NCBI GenBank assembly: GCA_025558075.1
Contig: JAHLKF010000001.1
Location: 620,001-684,000, forward strand
Source: Gaertneriomyces semiglobifer
Taxonomy: Eukaryota > Chytridiomycota > Chytridiomycetes > Spizellomycetales > Spizellomycetaceae
Direction of reading: 5' to 3'
DNA: 64,000 bases
The notes below the pieces were generated by a model, which was given only the letters and a program-made list of their open reading frames with translations, ran no database searches and had not been told where the DNA came from. Positions within the stretch are counted from its first letter, which is position 1; each line of letters starts with the position of its first letter. The position numbers and the translations under genes are program-made. This document shows positions 9,654 through 21,026 of this stretch, in pieces.

Positions 9654-12302
9654 ATGAGGAAAAATAGAGCACTCAAAAGGAGCGTACATGCACATAACGC
9701 GTGGAAGGTGAAGGAGGTCTTGGCACAAGGGAACCTGGTAGCCAATGGAGCAAGCGTGAATGGTATCGGCGGTCATAGAGCCACGCCTGCGCTTGTAAAA
9801 GAGGACACTGGTGTTCCATGGACAGCAGAACGGCGAAGTAAAGGTGCATTAGGGCGACCAGTGCATCGAGCAGAAACTACAGCTCAGAGCAACCACGTAG
9901 AAAATCAACGAATACGGGGAAAGAAAACCGACCAGAGAGAAATCGGGGCGGGGCAACGATCAATTGATACAGAAGCACAAGATGAGGAGGATTTAGGAGC
10001 AGAAATGGATACAGATATAGCAGCAGCCCCAGTAATGGCGAATGGCGCGCATGAAGCTGCACAAGAGGCACCAGAGGGACAAAAGAAAAAGAAAAAGCGT
10101 AAGAAGAAGAAGGCCGTTCTTGGAATGGAGTTGAATGGTGCAGAGAGCAGTAAAGAGGACAGGCCCGACAACGCCACCAACGGCGTGCATGAATCGAATG
10201 GCGCTCCTCTCAAACAGCAGAAGCGCAAGGAAAAAGGTCGTGATACAGTTAGCGAGCGACGACGAGCCATACAAGAAACGCGGGAGGCATTGCCCGTGTA
10301 CCAGGAACGCGAGAGAATCGTACAAGAAATCATGCATAACAAAGCGGTGGTTATCGTTGGAGAGACAGGTTCTGGAAAAACTACTCAAATACCGCAGTTT
10401 TTACATGACGCCGGGCTCACGAAGGGTGGAATGGTAGCGATAACGCAACCCCGCCGTATCGCCGCTATATCCATTGCAAAACGAGTGGCGGAAGAAATGG
10501 ATAGCAAAGTGGGTGAAACAGTTGGTTACGCCGTTCGGTTCGATGATACGACGTCCGCGGCCACGAAGCTCAAGTACATGACAGATGGTTTGTTACTTCG
10601 TGAGCTGTTATTGGACAATAACTTAAGTAAATATTCGGCGATTATACTGGACGAAGCACATGAGAGAACCCTTCGGACAGACGTGCTTTTTGGAATGGTA
10701 AAAAGTATTCAGAAAGAACGACCGGATTTGAAGATTATTGTCATGAGTGCGACCTTGAACGCAGAACGGTTTTCAGAGTATTTTGACGGGTGAGCTATAG
10801 TTTCATTATCTCTCTATTGCGTCGTGGCGCGGAACGCTGACAGCAGTCACGCAGGGCCAAGATCCTTCATGTTCCTGGCCGACAATTCCCTGTCCGCTTG
10901 TTTCATTCCGAAGTCAAGCAAGAAGATTACATGGATGCTGCTCTTGTTGCAATCTTCCAGCTGCACATGGAGCAGCCACTTGGCGACTTTTTGGTGTTTA
11001 TGACCGGGCAGGAAGAGATTGTGAACCTGAACAAACTGGTTGAAGATTATGCGCGACAACTACCACCTCAGTGCCCCAAATTGCTGGTTTGCCCGCTCTA
11101 CGCCAAACTACCAACTGAACAGCAGTCTCAGATCTTCCAACCAACCCCTCCCGGGACGCGAAAGGTAATCCTTGCCACCAACATCGCGGAGACCTCCATC
11201 ACGATCAGCGGTATCCGATATGTTATAGATACCGGAATGACAAAAGTCCGTGCCATAAACCCACGGACAGGCATTGACACGCTCGCGGTTCAGCCTATTT
11301 CGAAGGCGTCCGCTCGCCAAAGAATGGGTCGAGCGGGTCGTGAAGCGCCTGGGTTCTGCTACAGATTGTACCCCGAAGAAGCGTTCAATTCTCTTCCGGA
11401 AGACATTGAACCAGAGATTTTACGATGCAGTTTATCCAGTGTCACCCTCATGTTGAAAGCTTCTGGTGTTGACGACGTGATCAACTTTGATTACATGGAC
11501 AAACCTGACAGGCAATCTATCGTCCGCGCTCTGGAAGAATTGTATGCTCTTGGATGCCTTAACGATAAGGGCAACTTGACGTCTTTAGGCAAGCGCATGG
11601 CATCCCTTCCTCTGGAACCGGTGTTTTCAAAGATGCTCTTGAATTCCGTCGAATACAACTGCACCTCCGAAGTCATCTCTATTATTGCAATGCTGTCTGT
11701 GGACGTGATTTTCTCGGCACCAGCGAATGCGCGCGAAACGGCTGCAGCCGCGAAATCAAAGTTTGTCAACCACGATGGCGATCACCTAACACTATTGAAC
11801 GTGCTCAAGTCGTATTTGTCTGTGAACCGATCGCAATCATGGTGCGCGGAAAACTTTCTGTCCCATCGATCGTTGAAGCAAGTGCTGGATATCCGACAGC
11901 AGCTTGTGGAAATTGCCCAACGCCTAGACATTGATACAGAAAAGGAATGCGCCGAGGATGAATTTGAGAACGTCACGATGTGTTTGTTGAGCGGCGCCTT
12001 CATGAACGTGGCTGTGAAGCTTCCTGGAGGATCATCGTTCAAAACGCTGGGAAGCGGCCAAGAAGTCTGGATTCATCCAAGCAGCGTGCTTTTTGGCAAG
12101 AAGGTGGGAGCTGTTGTATATACTGAACTAGTAAGTACGGTTTCCTTGGATGCTGCGAGTTGGTTCATAATTAATCACTTTATCCCCGTCGCAGATGAAA
12201 ACGACCAAACTGTACATGCGCAACGTGTCGGTCATACAGCCCGAGTGGCTTCAAAGAGTAGCACCACACTATTACTCGAGGACGTCGGTTACCACCAGAT
12301 AG
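9654..12302 (+). CDS. DHR2: DEAH-box RNA helicase, DHX33/Dhr2-like
   Basis: Three exons: 9654..10789, 10855..12130, 12195..12302; about 839 residues. The first 200 residues are polar with a lysine run. The helicase core has GETGSGKT, TQPRR, DEAH, SAT, TNIAETSIT and QRMGRAGR. Then come a winged-helix/ratchet region and an OB-fold ending with SSVLFGKKVGAVVYTEL and RNVSVIQPEWL. DEAH-family motifs together with the LP-x2-CP-x2-LV-x-PLYA segment and the OB-fold ending resemble human DHX33 and yeast Dhr2, nucleolar helicases for rRNA maturation. An in-frame upstream ATG at 9510 would add 48 residues. The gene fits the other ribosome-assembly genes in the window (LAS1, FCF2). Confidence 0.88.
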
Positions 12303-12447
12303 ATTTACTGATTCACGTAAATAGTCCAGCAATAATTTATTCACACGAAACCTCTAAACAAGGGGATGGGCTACACGTCACTCATCCATAGCGCCGCCCA
12401 TGAACAGGCGCCAAGTATCAGAAAAATATTTAATGTCTAATGGAAGC

Positions 12448-13208
12448 CTATTTGTTCCAAGTGCCTTCCTCATCCTCACCCATGCCGGGGCGCACCTCAA
12501 CATTTGACATGTCAGAGAACTCACTGATACCTGAAATGTCGGCGACCACGCAAGTCCAAGGGGCAGAGACGTCAAGCAAATCATTCAAGCTGGTGATGCA
12601 GTCTACTATCTTGTCTTGATGATCACCAGACAACGAAACAGTCCGAACGTGGGAGCCCAACTCAAAAATAGCGTTACCGATGTGATTGTACAGTGAGTCA
12701 ATCTTCTTGACGCCATTGGGTTGGATCGCAAACTCCATTTCCGGAATCTCAAGCGCGGCAGTTGGTGATTTCAAAAGGATATTCCACAGCTGTGACCGAT
12801 CTGTAATGCGTAATACAAGGCGGCGAGGTACCCAATCCTCAGCTGAAGGGTCTGGAAGGACCTTGAACCTTACTTTTCCGGTTTCGTCGGTTTGCGTTTG
12901 TACGTTTGGGAGAACATTCAGAAGCTCGATCCAAGTTCCGCCAATAGCGTCTTCAAATTCAGCTTCATCCTCGTACCTAATACCCAAGAGCAGGTAAGAC
13001 TCTGTTGCGTGCCTCAAGCCAGCAACAAGGACCACTAAAACGCATACCCCAACTCTCGAGAAAGCATGTCACCGATGGGCTTGGCGGGAATCCATTCTGC
13101 AGCCTCGACAGCCTCGTAAGACTTTTCTAGCTCTTCAATGATCCGTGCAACCTCCTGGTGTCCGAGGTTGATCTTGACAGGTGACGTTGCGTTGACTGGT
13201 ACCCCCAT
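12448..13208 (-). CDS. conserved-looking protein of unknown function
   Basis: Two exons, complement(12448..12976, 13048..13208), with a 71-base intron at 12977-13047; 229 residues. The junction turns SRELG into SRELGYEDEAEFEDAIGG in frame, which supports the model over starting within the second exon. The protein is acidic, without signal peptide or membrane segment. It has a helical N-terminus (HQEVARIIEELEKSYEAV), a central beta-rich part, a tryptophan-containing PWTCVVADISG strand and a charged end. I do not recognise the family. Its stop lies about 145 bases from the stop of the DHX33-like gene. Confidence 0.75.
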
Positions 13209-13905
13209 CTTCTAGTTTCTCTTCTATATGTAGCTCTTGATTTTTCCAGCCGTCTTGTATGAGATTCCTCGTTGCGGTATTTATATTTGCGCTGTGGAAA
13301 TTGTTCGAGTTAAATGCTGTGTAATGCGCGTGTTAGGGTTCGCATTAGGCCGAGTTTAATAATAAATAATGATATTCAACCGTAGCAAACGTTCTACTTA
13401 AAAAGTGGGAAAAACGGGATGGAGAGCAGGCTCCACTGTTGCAAAATGAATGAGCAGGCTTGGAATCATTGTGAAAAAAGAGGGTTGCTTTTAGCAAAAC
13501 GTTATCGAGTGAGAGTATTTCACCGGTGTGTGCGGGAGCACCCAATGGAGAAATGGGAATACGGCTTTGGAACTTGTAAAAGACGAAACATTAGCAGGGC
13601 TCTCGCAAGAAAAGCCGCAAGGGTTCGCCTTTTTTTGTAGCGTTGCAACGTTCCCGGGTGTGACGCTGGAGATCATCACAGGTGGTAGGATGCTGGCACA
13701 CGAAAAAACCTCGTTTGCCCACTCCTTAAGTAGACCAGCTTTTGAAGAAGATACGATGAACTATATATGTTATACGGATGAGGAATGTGCGTATTGCAAT
13801 GGCTGTTCCAACTTTGAAGGATTTATGCCATCTCCGCGGAGTTCGGCGGCAACGCGACGTGCAGTTTTGTCAAAAGCAAACACAGATACGAACTGGCATC
13901 CAACG

Positions 13906-14970
13906 ATGACACCCTCGCTGTACCTGCACTTTACGGGTGCAGTGTACCACGACACCATACTTCACCTTCCCGGTTTTCCTGAAGAAGATTCCAAGTCTCG
14001 ATGCGAACGCATCACCATGAGGCGCGGCGGGAACTGTCCCAACACCTTGTCAGTTCTTGCGGAATTACGGATCAGCCAAGATGTCCACCACCTAGTACTT
14101 GAATTCATTGGTACATTTGCGGGAAGTAGAGATACCGTGACATCGAACTTTAGTAGTCCTTTGGCTCAGAATTTGGCTGAGCGCGGAATACTGATCGGCA
14201 GGAGTTATACGCGGGCTGATCATGTAGACCCGGCCTCGTACATCTTGTCCACACCAACCTCACGAACCATTATCTCACACAATGATCTTCCCGAGTTGAC
14301 GTCGGAAGAGTTCATTGCTTGTCACTCCACATCATCTGGGGCCATCGAGAAATTTGATCGCGACCATCACTGGTACCACTTTGAGGGACGAAACGTGGAT
14401 AACGTGAAAAGAATGATCGAGTTTTTACGGACAGCAAGAAAAGCGCAGGATGGTAATGTCACTATCAGCGTAGAAGTCGAAAAACCGAATCGAGAAGGAC
14501 TTTTGGAGTTGGCGGATCTTGCAGATGTGGTGTTTTTTTCCTGGGCGTATGCAGAAGGATGGTTTAGGAACGTCTCTGCAGACGTACCCAACGAGGATGA
14601 TCAGAAAGCTTTAGTTTTCCTCACTACCGTGGCAAAGAATCGCGTTACGTCCTTCGTCTACTTCCTGACGCATGGCGCGAATGGAGTGTACGTGCTCACA
14701 TCAGCAACGTCTACGCCAGACCATGTGCACGGAGTTCGAGTCGCCAACGTCCTTGATACTACGGGTGCCGGTGACACCTTTATTGCTGGCGCAATTTGGG
14801 GAATGTCTGTCTGGCGTCTGAATCCGAACGACGCTGCTAAAGTAGCTTGCCTGTTGGCGGGAACGAAATGTGGGATGGATGGACTAGATAACGTCGGGAC
14901 AGCGTCTGTCAATGCGTTTGGGACAAGCTCTCTTCAGTGGTTAGAGGCGTACAATGTAGGACGATCGTGA
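13906..14970 (+). CDS. ketohexokinase-like PfkB sugar kinase
   Basis: The frame encodes a PfkB-family kinase of 354 residues from ATG 13906. The substrate-side motif RGGNCPNTLSVL is near residue 45, and the C-terminal nucleotide and catalytic signature DTTGAGDTFIAG is near 284-295 with the catalytic Asp. The RGGN-x-PNT motif, EDSKSRC lead-in and overall length best match ketohexokinase (fructose to fructose-1-phosphate), but another PfkB substrate is possible. The frame stays open upstream to 13528, adding 126 residues with no PfkB similarity, so I chose the ATG just before the first core strand (YLHFTGAVYHD). No intron is needed. Confidence 0.75.
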   Translation: MTPSLYLHFTGAVYHDTILHLPGFPEEDSKSRCERITMRRGGNCPNTLSVLAELRISQDVHHLVLEFIGTFAGSRDTVTSNFSSPLAQNLAERGILIGRSYTRADHVDPASYILSTPTSRTIISHNDLPELTSEEFIACHSTSSGAIEKFDRDHHWYHFEGRNVDNVKRMIEFLRTARKAQDGNVTISVEVEKPNREGLLELADLADVVFFSWAYAEGWFRNVSADVPNEDDQKALVFLTTVAKNRVTSFVYFLTHGANGVYVLTSATSTPDHVHGVRVANVLDTTGAGDTFIAGAIWGMSVWRLNPNDAAKVACLLAGTKCGMDGLDNVGTASVNAFGTSSLQWLEAYNVGRS

Positions 14971-15291
14971 GAGACAAACTTCATTTGCATGCGCCCATGA
15001 GTGGGACATATTGCTGAGGTGCTACGAGGGGGCGATGACATTCGTCTTTGAACGTAGTCCGCATAGTAAGCCGAAGCCTTTTGAAAGACAGAGCTGTAGT
15101 GTCACAGGTAGACTGTGTTTGGCTCGTTGCTGACGTTAACCATTAACACAAGCGATGCCTTGAATCTTAGCCTCTTCAATTCAAGGGAGTGAGTGAGACT
15201 TTATAGTATCTGCAGTGGCAGAGTACACGCATCTTGGGGGGCTGCTTTTTGGCAGAGCCCCGTTCAAACTCTGCTAGAACTCAGCTATGTA
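14971..15291. other. convergent intergenic region
   Basis: About 320 bases between the stops of the sugar kinase and BioF genes. No coding frame, repeat or RNA gene is visible; it should contain both 3' UTRs. Confidence 0.5.
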
Positions 15292-16548
15292 TTATAACCT
15301 GGCTTCTACATCTATTCTAGTCTGGCCATAATTTTCCTCAACTACAACGTCTAGCGCCCATCGCACTGCTTCGCACAGTCCCCTTACTTCTTCTTCAGTA
15401 TTTCCTGCATGCAAACACACCCGAACTCTCTCTTCCCCTTTCGCTACTGTTGGACTGCGTATCGGCCGAACATCGTATCCTCTGCTCTGTATTAGTTTTG
15501 CAAGTTTGACAACCGCAGGATTTGTGGGAAAAACTATCGACTGAATCATCGTCGCGGACGGCAAGAGACGTGCGGGACTCGGAAGTTGTGGCGTTGATAA
15601 GAGTTCATTGAAAAGTTGGATCATCCGTTCGAGATTCGTTTGCAATCGCGCAGCGTGTCGGTGGAGGTACTGGTAGGCGCATCGCGTAGCGATAAGGGTA
15701 TGCGGGGCTGTCATTGTAGAATATACTACTGCTCGAGAGTAGTTCAAAAGGTACTCGCGAATGACCTTGGAGCAGCAAACGACAGCTCCATGGGACGCAA
15801 TGGCCTTGCCGAATGTATGGAGTTTGATCACGTACGGACTAGGGGGTAACTGAAGATGCGAGTAGTAACCAGTTCCGTGGAGTCCCATGACACCAGTCGA
15901 GTGCGCTTCATCCAGTATAAGCAAAGTCTGTGAGTTCAGCAAGGGCATGATCTCCAACAGCGGCGACAGGGAACCGTCCATTGAGTACAGCGATTCAATA
16001 GCGATAAGACGTGTAGTGCATTGTGATGGTAATGAGCTCAGAATCCGTTTAAGATCTTCTATGTCATTGTGCTTGAACGCATACCGGTATGAGGTCCGGG
16101 ACAGCTTTATCCCATCATGCATGGAGGCGTGAATGTGTGCATCGTAGATGATTGCGGTGGTGGGTTGAGGTAGAGTAGACAACAGCGAGAGATTAGCATC
16201 GTATCCCGAGTTGAACAGGAGCGCGGAAGGTGTTTGGTGGATCCGTGCGAGTTCGGCTTCCAGATGAAGAGCTAGTGACGAGTTTCCAGTTAATAAACGA
16301 GACCCCGTGGAGCCAAGGCCTATATGGGACTGTTGATTCAGCGATGTCATGAAAAGAGCGTGGAGATCGCGATTAGTGGAGAGCGAAAGGTAGTCATTGG
16401 ATGAAAAGTCATGCAGCGGCTGTTCTGGTGGTGGTGCGGTTGACCGTAGAAGAGAGATCTTTGCTCGCCGGGCGAGGGCAGATGCAAAGAAGGACTCAAA
16501 TGTCGGGTTATCGGAATGCCCCTTTGAAGAAAGATCTATGTCTGCCAT
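15292..16548 (-). CDS. bioF: 8-amino-7-oxononanoate synthase (biotin synthesis)
   Basis: Single exon, 418 residues, an alpha-oxoamine synthase of PLP fold type I. It condenses pimeloyl-CoA with alanine to 8-amino-7-oxononanoate, the first dedicated step toward biotin. Visible motifs are SSNDYLSL (N-terminal substrate region), [28 protein letters not shown] (PLP pyridine Asp) and [12 protein letters not shown] with the Schiff-base lysine near residue 248. The SSNDYL and [10 protein letters not shown] signatures fit BioF better than 5-aminolevulinate synthase or glycine C-acetyltransferase. The last three residues are ARL, a type-1 peroxisomal targeting signal; some fungal BioF proteins are peroxisomal. 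There is no mitochondrial leader. Confidence 0.88.
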   Translation of the reverse strand: MADIDLSSKGHSDNPTFESFFASALARRAKISLLRSTAPPPEQPLHDFSSNDYLSLSTNRDLHALFMTSLNQQSHIGLGSTGSRLLTGNSSLALHLEAELARIHQTPSALLFNSGYDANLSLLSTLPQPTTAIIYDAHIHASMHDGIKLSRTSYRYAFKHNDIEDLKRILSSLPSQCTTRLIAIESLYSMDGSLSPLLEIMPLLNSQTLLILDEAHSTGVMGLHGTGYYSHLQLPPSPYVIKLHTFGKAIASHGAVVCCSKVIREYLLNYSRAVVYSTMTAPHTLIATRCAYQYLHRHAARLQTNLERMIQLFNELLSTPQLPSPARLLPSATMIQSIVFPTNPAVVKLAKLIQSRGYDVRPIRSPTVAKGEERVRVCLHAGNTEEEVRGLCEAVRWALDVVVEENYGQTRIDVEARL

Positions 16549-16753
16549 GGTTCTTAAATGCCCCTCCTGCTTAGACCAGGAACTTCTTGCAGCTGAACAA
16601 TGCAGCTACAGGCAGCCCAGTGAGTCGCTCTTATAATAAGTGTGTTTCCTATCGCATCGCCGTCGGGAACAACGTTTTGTGCGAAAAAAGTCGAGATATC
16701 GCAAAAATAAATTTGGGGCGTCAGTGACATTTCAGCGCACGGCCGAGGCAGAA

Positions 16754-18601
16754 ATGTCTTGCGAAGAGTCGCCACGTTTTGCAGGTACGATTATCCTCTC
16801 GAACAGCAATGGAAAGCAGAAGGAGAAACTCACAGGCACATGCTGGCTAACGGCGGAGCCGCTGGAACTACATATCGACACACGCAGCTCGACGCGGACG
16901 CTAAAGTTTACAAAGGTCCGGAAACCACTTGGAACGTCAGATGGATTTATGCTGCGAAACCTCAGCGGGGTGGATGTGAGATTTTGTGGACAAGATGAGG
17001 ACTTTCGGAGGTACTGCTTGTCGGTATTCAATGCCAACAAAGGAGTAACTGGTAACGAGAGACCGAACGTGTCTGGGACGCTCGATCTCGATGGAGGGTT
17101 CAACGTGACCCGAAGAGTTGAAGCATTTATGGCTTTTCGAAAAGGCGCGAACACGGAGCCTCCGGTTCAATCTCAGAGGTTTCCTGGTGAGGTGGATACG
17201 GTTACGTCGAATGAAACGCATCATCAGCCTGTTCCTTTGTTGCCACCTGATGAACCTACGTCTGAACGCTGTACCGCGGCGAACAGCAGTCCTGCCGTCA
17301 ACGCAACACCTACCGCGGCAAAGCGTAAACTTCCTGCGCATGATTCCGAGTGGGCGAATGAGGCTGAGAAGCGAGAAGCAAGCTGGCAGCACAGAAGTCG
17401 AACACCAAAGACTCCATACGGCCCAACTGAGAGCACCAGCAACAAACGACGATATGAAGGGCCCGTCAACGATGAAGAGCACTCAGCACATTCACCAAGT
17501 AATCATCGCCGAAACGATAAAAGTAGTGAGCAGCTCGGCATTGTCAACGCAGGAATGACTTGTTATCTGGCAACTGCCGTCTGGTTTCTCTTCTTCACTC
17601 CTTTCCGGAAAAGACTTCTTCAGCAGACAGCGTCATTACCTCGACCCGAGCCTCCGGAGGGTGACACACTTCCTCTCGCGCTGTCTGCGCTGTTTACGTT
17701 TCTGTCCCGCAAGTCTGGTCCTGCACATATTACGCGTGTTAAACGGGCACTGGCTGAGCTGAACCCTCGGTTTCAAGGATGCCATCAGGAAGACTGTCAG
17801 GAGTGCTTACAAGCCATACTTGAGGGATGTCCAGATGCTGCCAAGGGTTTCAAATGGTCGACGGAACGTCAGTTAAGATGCATGAGCCCTGAATGTCACA
17901 AAGTCACCAGCAAACAAGAGAGCATGACTTTCTTACCTTTGGATCTTCCGAGAGTTTATGATGATACCGCAGAGATCGAGCCCATTAAGTTGCATACTTT
18001 ACTAGAACGCTATTTTCGGCGGGAGAAAATATCCTACAAGTGTGGGAGTTGCGGGCACAACTTTGCTGAAAGCCAGTATAGAATCACGATGCTTCCAGAA
18101 GTGTTTATCATCCAGCTCAAGCGATTCTCTGTATCCGGGACGGGTAAAATTCAGAAGCGTGATGAGGAAGTCGAAATTGGTGAGACGCTGGATGTGGCCC
18201 AATGGATGACAGACGACCCGATGAAGGCTATGGCAGTTGAAAAGCGTAACACCGCGACTTACGATCAGGCATTGTCAGGAGATCAGGATGCACCGCTGCG
18301 ACTACCATTGCAGGAAAGAAATACGCCGGTAGAATGCTCGCCGATTACACCAGCACCGTCGACATCTACCTCAAAACTTCCCAACTCTACGTATCACGTC
18401 AAGTCCTTGGTTACCCACCTAGGTTCCCAGCTTTACCGCGGGCATTATATATTAGACTCATTTAGTCGCAAGGATAGGAAATGGTTCTGTTATGACGACG
18501 TGGATGTTCGGCAGCTTGATGGGGATGCGAGCAGCCTCAGAAGACGTGGCGTTTATCTAGCATCATTTGTAAGAAGTGATATTATGGATAGCATCAGATA
18601 G
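16754..18601 (+). CDS. ubiquitin-specific protease, USP37-like
   Basis: 615 residues in one exon from ATG 16754 (the frame is open upstream to 16640). An N-terminal PH-like part (about 1-110; GTCWLTAEPLEL, FMLRNLSGVDV) is followed by a charged linker. The peptidase starts with the Cys box LGIVNAGMTCYLATAVW (Cys near 270). It contains a zinc ribbon (CMSPEC and CGSCGH) and the LPEVFIIQLKRF strand, and ends with the His box LYRGHYILDSF and WFCYDDVDV. A PH-like domain before a USP fold resembles USP37/USP29. The Cys box deviates from the usual NxGNTCYxN form (Met for Asn-2, Ala for the following Asn), but the Cys and His are present, so activity is likely though not certain. Confidence 0.83.
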   Translation: MSCEESPRFAGTIILSNSNGKQKEKLTGTCWLTAEPLELHIDTRSSTRTLKFTKVRKPLGTSDGFMLRNLSGVDVRFCGQDEDFRRYCLSVFNANKGVTGNERPNVSGTLDLDGGFNVTRRVEAFMAFRKGANTEPPVQSQRFPGEVDTVTSNETHHQPVPLLPPDEPTSERCTAANSSPAVNATPTAAKRKLPAHDSEWANEAEKREASWQHRSRTPKTPYGPTESTSNKRRYEGPVNDEEHSAHSPSNHRRNDKSSEQLGIVNAGMTCYLATAVWFLFFTPFRKRLLQQTASLPRPEPPEGDTLPLALSALFTFLSRKSGPAHITRVKRALAELNPRFQGCHQEDCQECLQAILEGCPDAAKGFKWSTERQLRCMSPECHKVTSKQESMTFLPLDLPRVYDDTAEIEPIKLHTLLERYFRREKISYKCGSCGHNFAESQYRITMLPEVFIIQLKRFSVSGTGKIQKRDEEVEIGETLDVAQWMTDDPMKAMAVEKRNTATYDQALSGDQDAPLRLPLQERNTPVECSPITPAPSTSTSKLPNSTYHVKSLVTHLGSQLYRGHYILDSFSRKDRKWFCYDDVDVRQLDGDASSLRRRGVYLASFVRSDIMDSIR

Positions 18602-18677
18602 TGGAAAATTCTAGCGCTAGACATTGCGGATCTGTGCTAGCCAGCGAGCGTCATGGGTCGTGGACTAGGTTGTATCA

Positions 18678-19096
18678 TCAATTCGTCGGTGCACTTTCCG
18701 GAATACCCAATTTTCCTTCCAGCCGTGTGGTCTCCTCAGGCGCTGCGTAAAAATGCCATGATTTCTTATGAGCATTCGGTATCTCCTTGGACTTGCCACT
18801 GCGTGTGGCATTCATTGTCAAGCGACCGGTGATTTTTCCTTTCGTCACATCCTGTCAGATTCAAATGTTAATAGGCCATCGTCGACCTCGCTTCTTTTTG
18901 GAGTGTGAATTACCTCAACTAGGCATTCGTCAATAGTCCAAAAGCATCCACTCTTTCCAGTCCATTCGCTTGGTGCGACTTTTAAGCCCTTTCCACTGTT
19001 GGGTAGATGTGCGATAAGCTCAAACAATGAGCGCTTTGACGAAAGCTTGAGGAAACTCGGGTGATGCCCGTACAGCTGCTTCAGAATCGTTGCCAT
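18678..19096 (-). CDS. MRPS34: mitochondrial small ribosomal subunit protein mS34-like
   Basis: Two exons, complement(18678..18851, 18914..19096), intron 18852-18913 (62 bases). The 118-residue product contains the mS34 core: SKRSLFELIAHLPNSGKG followed by a tryptophan-containing strand (SEWTGKSGCFWTIDEC) and, after the intron, VTKGKITGRLTM. This matches the order LLGRLP-x-G-x-G then W/YW-x-I and a glycine-rich strand of metazoan MRPS34. From ATG 19096 the protein is short; the frame continues upstream without ATG to about 19246 and reads as a basic leader. See the finding on the A8 homopolymer: one base fewer there would connect ATG 19223. The 3' end lies just beyond the USP gene. Confidence 0.65.
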
Positions 19097-19273
19097 TCTG
19101 GAGATATGCTCAATGATGGGGACTGATCTGGTGGGAGTCTTGCGAAAGTCTTTGAACTCGGAAGCCTTCAACACACGTTCGCGGATTTTCCTCCGAGTCT
19201 CGATACTTTTTTTTGGCGTGCATCTTTTGCAGGAAATGACACACACGACTGGTCGATTGACACTAATAGATCA

Positions 19274-21026
19274 ATGGGGCCTATAGAACAACGCCGTCAA
19301 GTATGCTGGCTGAATCAGGAGGAGTGGGAAGAGGTTTTGGGCTGGCTTTATGCAGACGATGGCCCTGAAACCGTCCATTTACGGGACAAAGGCGTCCGGA
19401 GAGTAAGAAACGCTGTTTACGTTTTTTTCGCGACGTTTCTTCCGAGACTAAGGTTCAATTCAACTCTTAGGTCAAAGCATGGGCTGCCCGAGGCGCATTA
19501 CCTCACGCGATTGATTCAACGGCTTCTTTAGTACAGATTTGGCTCAGAGATTCTTGCGGTGGGAGATATGGAATGTCAGATCTGTCTGAATCTGAGCTAC
19601 GGCATCAGTACAACAGCGTTTTCCTAAGGTTGCGGTCAAAGCACATGGCAACAGTAGTCGCGAACTAACCTTCCACCTCATAGATTTGTAAATGGCGTCG
19701 TAGATGCAAACCAAAAAGGAATGTATGCGATCCCGGTAGCGAACATTGCAGACCAGTTGGGACTTCCGGCATGGTTTGTAGAGCTTCGCCATGCTGGTAC
19801 TCACAGCGCGTTGCCAAGTTTGGCACTCTTTCGTGCTTCGTGTCAGCAGGTATGCGTACCTGCGTCCTTCGTTTCCTGTACTTTGCAGTCGTTCTTATAA
19901 ACTTGCTGCATAGGCCCTTCAATGGTTACACACGAATTACTGGCTGCTTCAGAAAACGTACGTGGCAGATGTACGAAGTGAGGTCCACCTGCTGCTCACG
20001 CGCTACAAGGCCGCCCGCAAGCAGACCCTCAAGGGACAAGCAGAGGCCTCAGCGTCACCTGCCGACAAAAGCCTATCGGAGATCACTACTCTGATTACTA
20101 GCGATACGTACAGTGAAATATTGATACCGATGCTGTCAGAGCCAGGGTTCCTTGTGCCTATGGCTAGAAAAAAGAGGGTTAGCGTCAAAGCCCCACTACC
20201 AGCGTCTCTGAGCGAATTATGGACCCCTGCGCTAGCGCATTTTGATACATGCTGGCCTGGGTTCTCTGATGAACTATATCTCTGCATCATGGACATTTTG
20301 AATGATCCATCGAACGGCGTGGATGAAGGGAAGAATGTTGATGCATACCGGACAACATTAGTAGCGTGGGCGAAATACATCATACAGTACTTTGGCAAAG
20401 GTGCCAGGAGATGGGATGCACTTCTTGAATCAGCGTTGAAAGCTCTGAGTCCCGATACTGTGGACCTATTAGAGTGCATGGCCGAGAGCAAGCCGGGGCT
20501 TGCAGATAGGATCCAGCCACACATTCAGCTTGTGAAGCTTGTACAGGCGGATGATGGTGTTGTAGCTGATGACAGTATACTTCGCGATGAAGTTACAGAT
20601 GCGGACATCACGTACCTACGACAAAGGGTGAATGCTTTAACGAAAACCGTCGCATCGACGCTTGTTAGGAACTCTGAGGATGATTCGCAGCCAAGTGACG
20701 GTGCCTGGAAGTTGTATTCGGCAGATGAATGGCGTTCCTGCCCGATTGGATGCCTGCCTGGTGGCGTGATACCTGACTTAGGTCTACCGGAATGGTTCAA
20801 TGATGCCGAGCTTTTACATAGCAAGGGGATTTTATGTTATCCATCTGAAAATACTACCTTTACGCCCGCAAATCCTGAATTTATGGACGTTGATCTTGCG
20901 ACTGTTGGAACTGCTGAAGCCGGTGATGGACGCATGGATCACAGAGATGATTGGGATAATGAACCGGATGAAAACAAATCGCACATCGATCTAGAACAGA
21001 TAGCACAGAGAGTGATTCTCCTGTAA
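19274..21026 (+). CDS. LAS1: LAS1-like pre-rRNA ITS2 endonuclease subunit
   Basis: Four exons: 19274..19402, 19471..19628, 19684..19849, 19914..21026; 521 residues. The N-terminal HEPN-like LAS1 domain is spread over exons 1-4. It has NQEEWEEVLGWLY, VKAWAARGALPHAIDSTASLV, NGVVDANQKGMYAIPVANIA and GLPAWFVELRHAGTHSALPS. The last contains the R-x4-H catalytic motif (RHAGTH) conserved in Las1/LAS1L. The remainder is helical, less conserved and acidic at the end. Las1 cleaves ITS2 during 60S subunit maturation, with the kinase Grc3. The gene is divergent from mS34, with only about 30 bases between the LAS1 ATG and the end of the open mS34 frame. Confidence 0.87.

Noticed and set aside
9905..10342. 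Minus-strand frame of 145 codons and its neighbour at 9993-10388
   Set aside because: Antisense to the lysine-rich N-terminus and helicase core of the DHX33-like gene; the Ser/Phe-rich product is an artefact.
13528..13905. Upstream extension of the ketohexokinase-like frame (126 codons)
   Set aside because: No similarity to the PfkB N-terminus and overlaps the likely promoter; kept only as an open frame, not as part of the protein.
16937..17482. Minus-strand frames opposite the USP gene
   Set aside because: The plus strand encodes a recognisable PH-like region and linker; no homology-like features on the minus strand.
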